Assembly (NCBI GenBank): GCA_036393835.1
Contig: DASWGI010000029.1
Location: 1-17,196 of the forward strand
From: VBKO01 sp036393835
GTDB taxonomy: Bacteria > Myxococcota > Myxococcia > Myxococcales > 40CM-4-68-19
Direction of reading: 5' to 3'
DNA length: 17,196 nt
Shown here: piece after piece, positions 7,678-14,988 of the stretch
How the letters are laid out: every line of letters starts with the position of its first letter
How positions within the stretch are numbered: the first letter of the stretch is position 1
Notes under the pieces: model-generated
The model's database searches: none
What the model saw: the letters and a program-made list of their open reading frames with translations, nothing else
What the model was told of the DNA's origin: nothing
Program-made: the position numbers and the translations under genes

Positions 7678-8909
7678 TCGAGGCGCTCGTCCTCGGCGCA
7701 GGGGCCGCCGGCCTCCGCGCGGGCGCCGAGCTGTTGCGCAAGCGCGTGAGGGTCCTGGTGGTGGAGGCGCGCGACCGCATCGGCGGCCGCGTGCACAGCA
7801 TCGAGGACCGCGAGCTGGGGCGCGTGGTCGAGCTGGGGGCCGAGTTCGTGCACGGGCGGCCGTACCGCGAGATCAAGCGGGCGAAGCTGAAGCTGGAGGA
7901 GATGGACGGGCGGCAGATGGCTTTGCTCGGCGGCGAGCTGCGCGACGTCACGCGCCAGTTCCGCTCCATGCTGCGCAAGCTGGCGGAGGCGCGCGGCGCC
8001 GGAACGGCGCTGAGCTGGCTGGCGACCGCGCGGCTCGATCGCGCCGAGCGCGAGCTGGCGCGGCACTATATCGAGGGCTTCTTCGCGGCGCCCGCGGCGT
8101 TCGTGGGGATCGAGGGCGTAGCCAACGACCAGGGGATGCGCACGCGCCGCGTGATCGGCGGGTACGACCGGGCACTGCGCGGCCACGCGGATGCGCTTCG
8201 CAGGGGCGACGCGCTGCGCCTCGGGCTCACGGTGGAGACAGTGCGCTGGCGAAAAGGGCGGGTGGAAGTCCGGGCCCGGACCCTGACCGGCGCCGCCGAG
8301 GAGCTCGAGGCGGAACGGCTGGTGGTCGCGCTGCCGGTGAGCGTGCTCGCCGCGCTCGACGGGGTGCGCTTCGACCCGCCGCTTCGGCGCAAGCGCGAGG
8401 CGCTGGCCTGGGTGCGGACGGGCGCCGTGGTCAAGGCCCTGCTGCGCTTCCGCGAGCCGTTCTGGCTGACGCGCGCGCTTCGCAAGGTGGACTTCTTCCA
8501 TGCCCCGGGCGCGCCGTTTCCCACCTGGTGGCGCGGCTCGCCGCGAGAGGTGCCGCTGTTGACCGGTTGGGCAGGCGGACCTGCCGCGGAGCGCCTGGGG
8601 CGCGAGGATCGGCTGGCGCTGGCGGTGGACTCGGTCTCGCGCCTGTTCGGCCGCTCGCGCCGCGAGGTCGATTCGTCGCTCGACGGCGCTCGCATCATCG
8701 ACTGGAGCGAGGACCCGTTCGCCCGCGGCGCGTACGCCTACGAGCTCGCCGGTGCCCCGCCCGACCTCCTTCCGCGCCTCGCCGCCCCCGAGGAGGGCAC
8801 GCTCTTCTTCGCCGGCGAAGCGTTCAGCCTCACCGGCCGGGGCGGCACTGTCGACGGCGCGCTCGAAACCGGCGCCCGCGCCGCGCGCGAGCTCCTGAGA
8901 GCGCTCTGA
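7674..8909 (+). CDS. FAD-dependent amine oxidase (NAD(P)/FAD-binding flavoprotein)
   Basis: This 411-residue flavoprotein belongs to the monoamine oxidase/phytoene desaturase superfamily. The N-terminal dinucleotide site is LVLGAGAAG (GxGxxG at 8-13), followed by VVEARDRIGGRVHS. The late MAO-like segment WSEDPFARGAYAYE and the C-terminal FAD-binding segment LFFAGEAFSLTGRGGTVDGALETG are both present. No cysteine sits where MAO carries covalent FAD, so the flavin is probably non-covalent. No signal peptide or C-terminal anchor is seen, so a cytosolic enzyme is likely. It should oxidise an amine or desaturate a substrate using oxygen or another acceptor; the substrate is unknown. Its ATG overlaps the MetE-like stop by ATGA, so it is translated from the methionine operon. 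It converges with the next gene at a 9-base gap. Confidence 0.87.
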   Translation: MIEALVLGAGAAGLRAGAELLRKRVRVLVVEARDRIGGRVHSIEDRELGRVVELGAEFVHGRPYREIKRAKLKLEEMDGRQMALLGGELRDVTRQFRSMLRKLAEARGAGTALSWLATARLDRAERELARHYIEGFFAAPAAFVGIEGVANDQGMRTRRVIGGYDRALRGHADALRRGDALRLGLTVETVRWRKGRVEVRARTLTGAAEELEAERLVVALPVSVLAALDGVRFDPPLRRKREALAWVRTGAVVKALLRFREPFWLTRALRKVDFFHAPGAPFPTWWRGSPREVPLLTGWAGGPAAERLGREDRLALAVDSVSRLFGRSRREVDSSLDGARIIDWSEDPFARGAYAYELAGAPPDLLPRLAAPEEGTLFFAGEAFSLTGRGGTVDGALETGARAARELLRAL

Positions 8910-8918
8910 AACTCGAAG

Positions 8919-9806
8919 TCAGGCGGAGGCGATCACGTTCAAGAGCGTGTCGCGGTACGTGCGTCCAAGGACGCCGCAGAGGGTGCCGAGGAACTTGAAG
9001 GCGACGGTGAAGTTCACGTGGAGGGCCTTGTCCAGCGCGTCGGCCTCGACGCGCGCCAGGTGCGAGGGTGTCACGCTCACCACCGACGCCGAGCGGGGCT
9101 TGCCGTCCACGAACGCCATGAAGCCGAACAGATCGCGAGGGCCCAGGTGCGCGAGCGTGCGGTCCTCGCCGGGGCCCAGGTGCCTGCGCACGTCCAGCTC
9201 TCCCCGCTGGACCACGTAGAAGCTGCGGGTCTTCTCGCCTTCCTTGACCACCGTCTCGCCCTGCGCCACTTCCAGCTCCTGGCCCAGCACCGCGAGCCAC
9301 GCCGCCTCCTCCTGCGACAGGTGCGGCGCGCGGCCCGCGCCCGGTGGAGGAGGGCGGCTGATCCCGGGCCGCGGAGCGAGGCGGACGGCGACGTCGTTGG
9401 CGGCGCGCAGCTTCTCGCTCATCGACCGCGCGTAGACCGCGAGCAGCGCGGTGGCCAGCTCGCGGTGGGCCAGGAGCTCGTGCCGCAGCGGGTTCTTCTG
9501 GATGGCGCGCACGATCGTGTCCGCCCGGGCGACGTGGCGGACGCCTTCGGGCATCTCCGCGAACGGCTCCACCTCCCCGAACAGGTCGCCCGGTCCGAGC
9601 TGGGCGACCGTCACGTCGCCGGACTTCGTCTTGGCCCGGAGGTCCACGCCTCCCGAGGCGATCAAATAGAGGCACTCGGAATGGTGTCCGGCGACGAGGA
9701 TCTCGTCGCCCTGGGAGAACTGGTCGAGCTTGGACAGCGCCTCGAGGCGGTCGCGCTCCTTGCGATCGAGCTTCTCGAAGCGCTCGCTGGTCGCGAAGGC
9801 GAACAT
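8919..9806 (-). CDS. Protein with two cyclic-nucleotide-binding domains
   Basis: This 295-residue protein contains two cNMP-binding (Crp-like) beta rolls, about residues 5-130 and 165-290, joined by a Pro/Arg-rich linker (RPGISRPPPPGAG). The first has LGPGDLFGEVEPF at about 70-82 but lacks the Arg and Ala of a canonical phosphate-binding cassette. The second has DLFGFMAFVDGKPRSASVV, with the PRSA element but Phe in place of the usual Glu. Each cassette is thus only partly conserved, so nucleotide binding is uncertain. There is no helix-turn-helix, so it is not a Crp/Fnr transcription factor; it more likely senses or scaffolds through protein contacts. The ATG at 9806 follows a G-rich ribosome site. 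The FGE-like gene lies upstream on the same strand, 53 bases away, so the two may be co-transcribed. Confidence 0.85.
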   Translation of the reverse strand: MFAFATSERFEKLDRKERDRLEALSKLDQFSQGDEILVAGHHSECLYLIASGGVDLRAKTKSGDVTVAQLGPGDLFGEVEPFAEMPEGVRHVARADTIVRAIQKNPLRHELLAHRELATALLAVYARSMSEKLRAANDVAVRLAPRPGISRPPPPGAGRAPHLSQEEAAWLAVLGQELEVAQGETVVKEGEKTRSFYVVQRGELDVRRHLGPGEDRTLAHLGPRDLFGFMAFVDGKPRSASVVSVTPSHLARVEADALDKALHVNFTVAFKFLGTLCGVLGRTYRDTLLNVIASA

Positions 9807-9859
9807 GGACCCCCCGGTCGCCTCACAAGCTGCCCCATCCGGCAACGCGCCGCAAGCCG

Positions 9860-10684
9860 TCACCGGGCCAGACGGAGGCCGATGTTCGAGTAGCGTGCGT
9901 CGGGCGGCCAGGCGTTGCGGTTGGCGCAGCGGAGCTGCGGAGGATGCGCGTTCCAGGCGCCGCCGCGCGCGACGCGGAGCCCGGGCGCGGGGGCCGGCTG
10001 GCGAACGGAAAGCCCCCGCAGCTTGCGATGGAGATCGGGATCGAAGGGATCCGCGACCCATTCCCACACGTTCCCTGCCGCATCGAGCAGCCCGTGCGGG
10101 CTCCGTCCCGAGGGAAAGCAGCCGACCGGCAGCGTGTGCCGGGGACCCCCGCGCGCAGCGGCGCGAGCCGGATCCCAGTCTTCCCCCCAGGGATACCGGC
10201 GCCCGTCCTCGCCGCGCGCCGCGCGCTCCCACTCCGCTTCGGTGGGGAGCCGCGCGCCGGCGAACCGGGCGTACGCATCGGCCTCGTACCAGCTCGCGCC
10301 GACCAGCGGCTGGTTCGGGGCCTGGTACGCTTGCCAGGCTTCGTCCTCCCAGAAGCGCGGCCGGTCGACGCGGCTCCGCTCCCGCCAATCCCAGCCCGCC
10401 TCGCTCCACACCGCCCGGTCGAGGTATCCGCGCCTCACGAAGTCCGCGAACTCGCCCACCGTGACCGGCACCAGCCCGATCTCGAACGCGGCGGTGCGGG
10501 CCCGCAGCCGCGGCTGCTCGGGCGGCTCTCCTTCCGGCGGATCGCTGCCGCGCCAGAACTCCCCCGCGGGCACGCGCAGGAAGGTGCCGGGGCGCGGATC
10601 GCGGTCGCCGAGCGCGCGGGCAGCGGCGACGCGCTCCTCGAGCGGCGCTGCGGGGTCCTCCAGCACCGGGGGAACGGAGCTCAC
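9860..10684 (-). CDS. Formylglycine-generating-enzyme-like (SUMF1/FGE-sulfatase fold) protein lacking the catalytic cysteines
   Basis: This 274-residue protein has the FGE-sulfatase (C-type-lectin-related) fold: VPAGEFWRGS near 42-51, VTVGEFADFVRRG, LPTEAEWERAARG, YPWGEDWDP, GNVWEW and a terminal block from R240 (RGGAWN) to IGLRLAR. In true formylglycine-generating enzymes two cysteines follow the RGGSW motif; here those positions hold Ala and Leu, and the only nearby Cys (LRCANRN) is elsewhere. Sulfatase activation is therefore unlikely; a ligand-binding or non-catalytic role fits better. No signal peptide is seen. I chose the GTG at 10684, with GAGGG 5 bases upstream; the frame is open further upstream but runs across a hairpin and reads as non-coding. 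The C-terminal block also resembles variable regions of some diversity-generating-retroelement targets, but no reverse transcriptase is in the window. Confidence 0.82.
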   Translation of the reverse strand: MSSVPPVLEDPAAPLEERVAAARALGDRDPRPGTFLRVPAGEFWRGSDPPEGEPPEQPRLRARTAAFEIGLVPVTVGEFADFVRRGYLDRAVWSEAGWDWRERSRVDRPRFWEDEAWQAYQAPNQPLVGASWYEADAYARFAGARLPTEAEWERAARGEDGRRYPWGEDWDPARAAARGGPRHTLPVGCFPSGRSPHGLLDAAGNVWEWVADPFDPDLHRKLRGLSVRQPAPAPGLRVARGGAWNAHPPQLRCANRNAWPPDARYSNIGLRLAR

Positions 10685-10702
10685 GCCCTCGCAAATACCA
10701 GA

Positions 10703-10728
10703 GGGCGCCCCGCTCGCGCAGGGCGCCC
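10703..10728 (-). terminator. Candidate hairpin terminator after the lipoprotein gene
   Basis: GGGCGCCC occurs at 10703-10710 and 10721-10728 with a 10-base spacer, forming an 8-pair stem. It sits 24 bases past the lipoprotein stop and 18 bases before the FGE-like start on the same strand. There is only a weak T/A-containing stretch after it (TCTGGTATTTGC), so it may be a Rho-independent-like terminator or attenuating hairpin rather than a classical one. Confidence 0.4.
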
Positions 10729-10752
10729 CCCGACTGCCGCGCCTGACGATCC

Positions 10753-11862
10753 CTACGGGAAGGGTAGAGGGTCGTCCGACGTGAAGTCGACCTTGCTGAA
10801 ATTGTAGTCGTTGGTGGCGTCGTCGATCGAGGGCACCGGACCGAAGGCCGGGTCGCAGGCCGCCGCCGTGGCGACGGTGTTCTGCGACGAGCGCGCGCTG
10901 ACCGTCATCCCGGTGGTGGTGTCCTCGAGCTTCATCATCCAGAAGGTCTCGCGGGGATCCCGGCCCTGCGCGCAGGTGACGCCTTCCCACTTCCGGTTGG
11001 CGGGGATCTGCCCGCCCGTCGCTCCCGCATCCCCGCGGAAGTGAATGCCGTCGGTCGTCACCAGCCAGCGCGCCACGGTGGTCACCGGCGTGGTGCCCGA
11101 GGCCGGCGGCGTCTCGCCGGTGCAGCGCAGCACCATGTCGTCGATGAACTTCAGGCTCCCGCCCTTGCCGGTCTCCTTGAAGAACACGAAGTGGCCGTTG
11201 CGCGGCAGGTCCGAGTTCACCTTGAAGTTCGTCATCGTCACCACGACCTTCTTCTCCGCGGGCGTCACGTTGAAATCGAGCGTGAGCTGCCCGGACACGT
11301 TCTCACCGGTGACGGAGGCGAGCTTGTCGAGATCGAGCGTCGCGGTCCCCGAGCCGTCGTGATTGGACGGGTCACGCTGCACGCTCGCGTCGTAGACGGT
11401 GACGAACGAGGTGTCCGGGTCGGCCACCTTCTTGACCTCCAGTTTCGCGGTGAAGGAGTGATCGCCGGTCTTCACGATCGAGTACTTGTAGTCGAACCCG
11501 TCGACCACCCTCTCCCAGACGTGCGTTCCGCCGTCGCGCCGCCGGGGCGAGAAGGGGATGATCTTGCGGATGGGCCGCAGCACCCGCCAGATGCCGCCAT
11601 TGGTGGCCGCGACCACCGCGTGGGTGCGCAGGAAGAGATGCGGATGGCATGGGTCGTCGACGGCCGCCTGCGCGTCGACGGCCGCTGCGAGCGCCTGCGA
11701 GCTGCTTGCCGAAGCGTCGAAGTTCTCCGGGACCGCGTCGGCGGCGCTGATGTCCAGGGCCACGGCATCGAACGCGGGAGTGGCCTTGGCGAAGTCATCC
11801 TGCGCCGGCCCGCCGCACGCCGCCGCCGCAACCACCGCCGCCAGGGATAGGATCCTCTTCAT
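10753..11862 (-). CDS. Hypothetical outer-membrane lipoprotein
   Basis: This 369-residue protein is not recognised. The N terminus is a lipoprotein signal: MKR, a hydrophobic run, then lipobox AAAC with the lipidated Cys at 16, followed by Gly-Gly. The absence of Asp at +2 suggests sorting to the outer membrane. After an Ala/Asp-rich linker (about 20-65) comes a soluble region with many alternating beta-type segments. The mature part has four further cysteines (C72, C247, C297, C336), enough for two disulfides in the periplasm. A basic patch IRKIIPFSPRRR lies near residues 97-108. The ATG at 11862 has a good GGAGG ribosome site. It is divergent from the phosphatase across 96 bases that contain a nested inverted repeat. 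No enzymatic motif is visible. Confidence 0.8.
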   Translation of the reverse strand: MKRILSLAAVVAAAACGGPAQDDFAKATPAFDAVALDISAADAVPENFDASASSSQALAAAVDAQAAVDDPCHPHLFLRTHAVVAATNGGIWRVLRPIRKIIPFSPRRRDGGTHVWERVVDGFDYKYSIVKTGDHSFTAKLEVKKVADPDTSFVTVYDASVQRDPSNHDGSGTATLDLDKLASVTGENVSGQLTLDFNVTPAEKKVVVTMTNFKVNSDLPRNGHFVFFKETGKGGSLKFIDDMVLRCTGETPPASGTTPVTTVARWLVTTDGIHFRGDAGATGGQIPANRKWEGVTCAQGRDPRETFWMMKLEDTTTGMTVSARSSQNTVATAAACDPAFGPVPSIDDATNDYNFSKVDFTSDDPLPFP

Positions 11863-11892
11863 GACTTCGCTCCTCCAGGTGGGAACCCGTTG

Positions 11893-11945
11893 CGTCCGGC
11901 CGGCGGACCCGGCAGGGGCGCGCCGGGTTAATCCCCCGCCGGACG
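11893..11945. repeat. Nested inverted repeat between divergent lipoprotein and phosphatase genes
   Basis: The outer arms are 11893-11906 (CGTCCGG, a 4-base CCGG bulge, CGG) and 11936-11945 (CCGCCGGACG). The inner arms are ACCCGGC at 11907-11913 and GCCGGGT at 11922-11928, perfect over 7 pairs with loop AGGGGCGC. The 3' side has a 7-base A/T-containing interruption, TAATCCC. It occupies most of the 96-base divergent region, so it probably contains regulatory sites for one or both genes, or folds in a 5' leader. High G+C makes chance stems common, but two nested arms are more than expected. Confidence 0.45.
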
Positions 11946-11958
11946 TCCAGGAGCCGAC

Positions 11959-12600
11959 ATGCCGCTGAAAGCGGTCGTGTACGATCTCGACGGGACGCTG
12001 GTGGACTCGCGGGGCGACCTCGCCGACTCGGTGAACGCCATGCTGCAGGCCCTGGGGCTGCCCCGCCGGCCGGATGAAATCATCTGGACTTTCATAGGCG
12101 AAGGAGCGGAACGGCTGGTGCGCCGGTCGCTCGGCCCGGAGCACGAGGACAGGCTCGCGGACGGCCTGAAGAGCTGGCGAGCCGAATACGCCCGGCGCCT
12201 GCTGGTGAAGACGGTGCCCTATCCGGGCATCGCGGAGCTGCTTGCCGTGCCTCCGGAAGCGCGGGGCGTCCTGACCAACAAGCCCGGCGGATTCGCGCGG
12301 GAGATCCTGCAGGGGCTGGGGATGCTCGGCTCGTTCCGGGCAGTCGTCGGCGGCGACGAGGCGCCGCGCAAGCCCGCGCCCGAAGGCCTGCTGGCGCTCT
12401 GCCGGACGCTCGAGGCCGCCCCGGCCGAGACGCTCCTGGTGGGCGACAGCACGGTGGACGTTGCCACCGGCCGTGCGGCGGGCGTGAGGGTTTGCGCGGT
12501 CACCTGGGGTCTGGGCAGCCAGGAGGCGCTGTCGGCTGCCTCGCCGGACCATCTGTGCGAAACGGCCGCTGACGTCGCGGCGTTGCTCCGGAAGGCGTAG
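11959..12600 (+). CDS. HAD-family phosphatase, phosphoglycolate-phosphatase-like (Gph)
   Basis: This 213-residue HAD hydrolase has the nucleophile motif VVYDLDGTLVDS (D9 and acid/base D11), motif II GVLTNKP, the motif III lysine in PRKPAP and motif IV VGDSTVDV. The helical cap inserted after motif I (about 18-85) is of the PGP/beta-phosphoglucomutase class. Length and the 'LVDSRGDL' start fit phosphoglycolate phosphatase, which removes 2-phosphoglycolate formed during DNA repair or oxygenation reactions. Related HADs with other phosphate esters are hard to exclude. The ATG at 11959 has AGGAG 6 bases upstream. Citrate synthase follows on the same strand after 181 bases, with a possible terminator between, so the two are probably separate units. 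Confidence 0.85.
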   Translation: MPLKAVVYDLDGTLVDSRGDLADSVNAMLQALGLPRRPDEIIWTFIGEGAERLVRRSLGPEHEDRLADGLKSWRAEYARRLLVKTVPYPGIAELLAVPPEARGVLTNKPGGFAREILQGLGMLGSFRAVVGGDEAPRKPAPEGLLALCRTLEAAPAETLLVGDSTVDVATGRAAGVRVCAVTWGLGSQEALSAASPDHLCETAADVAALLRKA

Positions 12601-12610
12601 CCGCGGACGA

Positions 12611-12671
12611 CTCGGGCCGATCAGCGCCCGCCTGCCTGCAGGACGGCCACCGCCCGAGCGGCGCCCTTTTT
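12611..12671 (+). terminator. Candidate terminator between phosphatase and citrate synthase
   Basis: CTCGGGC (12611-12617) and GCCCGAG (12652-12658) are perfect 7-base complements. CG dinucleotides extend the stem past a single bulged A, and CGCCC plus a run of five T (12667-12671) follow. The loop is long (34 bases, with possible internal pairing) and the T-run starts 8 bases past the stem, so this is a weak but plausible Rho-independent terminator. The rest of the 12601-12781 gap shows TTGACT at 12717-12722 as a possible -35 for citrate synthase, with no convincing -10. Confidence 0.35.
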
Positions 12672-12781
12672 GCGTGGCGCGCGCTTCGAGGCCCGGCGAC
12701 ACTTCGGGCACGGGTCTTGACTCTTTCGCCGCTGCGGGCGAGAGAGGGGCGCGCTTTCGCGGGATCGGGAGGCAAACGGCC

Positions 12782-14071
<1,290 letters not shown>

Positions 14072-14089
14072 AGCGGATCCCATACGTCC

Positions 14090-14110
14090 GCGCTGTGAAA
14101 AGCGCAGCGC
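14090..14110. terminator. Possible hairpin between convergent citrate synthase and TPR genes
   Basis: GCGCTG (14090-14095) pairs with CAGCGC (14105-14110); an alternative is GCGCT (14090-14094) with AGCGC (14101-14105). A second weak CGCCG/CGGCG pair follows. It sits in the 60-base gap where the two genes converge, as expected of a bidirectional terminator, but there is no T-run. Confidence 0.3.
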
Positions 14111-14131
14111 CGACCGACGGGCGGCGACTGA

Positions 14132-14929
14132 TTACTCGCGCGCGTTTGCGGCGGCGCCGCGCGTGATGGTCGCCGGCTGCGGGACGGCGGGCGGGGGAAC
14201 GCGCTTCATCACCGTCGCGAACAGCAGCATGGCCGCGCAGGCGGCGGCGCCGTAGAGCAGCGGGCGCGACGGTCGCGCACGCCACGCCCAGCGCCGCTCG
14301 ATGCGCCGCTGGTAGGGAAGCGCGGTGTCGTACTCCTCCCATGCGCGCCGGCGCGCTCGCGCGGCGCCCTCCGCGTCGCCCGAGCGGCGCAAAGCGCGCG
14401 ACAGCAGGTAGTGCCCTTCGACGCGGTGCGGATGCGCGGCCACGTATTCCAAGAGGGGCCCGACGGCGCCCTTGGCGTCGCCCCGGCGCAGCCGGTCCGC
14501 TCCGATCTCCAGCGGCGCGCGGCCGAGGCGGAACTCCGGACCCGCGCCGTGCAGCTCGCGCAGGAACAGCTCGCCTTCCTCGAAACGGCCGCTCCGGAGG
14601 CAGGCGATGCCCAGCGGGTACAGCGCCGACAGGTCATGCGGATCGTGCTGCGCGGCCGGGCGCAGCACGTCGATGGCGCGGGCGAACCGGCCCTGCTCGA
14701 CCAGGATCTCCCCCAGCTCGACGCGCGCGCGGCGGTCGTGGGGGTTCACCGCGATCTGGCGGGCGAGGCGGGGGGCCCGGCGCAGGTTGCGCAGCGCGCG
14801 CGCCAGGCCGCGGAGGAGTCCAAAAGAATACCAGTCCGCCACCGCGTAACCGAGGAGCAGCAGGGCCGCGGCGGCCAGCGGATTGCCGGTGATCCACCAC
14901 AGGAGCGAGAACTGCATCCACCCCGCCAT
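14132..14929 (-). CDS. Membrane-anchored TPR-repeat protein
   Basis: This 265-residue protein is not a named family member. A hydrophobic N-terminal segment (about 7-39, LLWWITGNPLAAAALLLLGYAVADW) and a second membrane segment near the C terminus (about 222-243, LLYGAAACAAMLLFATVM) flank a helical region with three to four tetratricopeptide-type repeats (about 62-200; for example ARVELGEILVEQGRFARAIDVL and ALYPLGIACLRSGRFEEGE). TPRs build a protein-binding surface, so it probably tethers a partner at the inner membrane. Orientation is uncertain with two membrane segments. I chose the ATG at 14929; MQF at 14917 is an alternative. It lies 59 bases downstream of the DctQM permease on the same strand, and TatT proteins of related TRAP systems are also TPR-built, so a link to that transporter is plausible but not shown. 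Confidence 0.8.
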   Translation of the reverse strand: MAGWMQFSLLWWITGNPLAAAALLLLGYAVADWYSFGLLRGLARALRNLRRAPRLARQIAVNPHDRRARVELGEILVEQGRFARAIDVLRPAAQHDPHDLSALYPLGIACLRSGRFEEGELFLRELHGAGPEFRLGRAPLEIGADRLRRGDAKGAVGPLLEYVAAHPHRVEGHYLLSRALRRSGDAEGAARARRRAWEEYDTALPYQRRIERRWAWRARPSRPLLYGAAACAAMLLFATVMKRVPPPAVPQPATITRGAAANARE

Positions 14930-14988
14930 TCCGGCACGGTAGCAGCGAGCGCGATGTGGGCCGCAACCGGGCCGGGGCCCACCCGCGC

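Noticed and set aside
9860..10684. Active sulfatase-maturating formylglycine-generating enzyme
   Set aside because: Both cysteines expected after the RGGSW motif are replaced and no sulfatase gene is in the window.
12674..12781. A 36-residue N-terminal extension of citrate synthase from an ATG at 12674
   Set aside because: The extension is low-complexity and unlike the family. The GTG at 12782 has a good GGGAGG site and gives the usual length.
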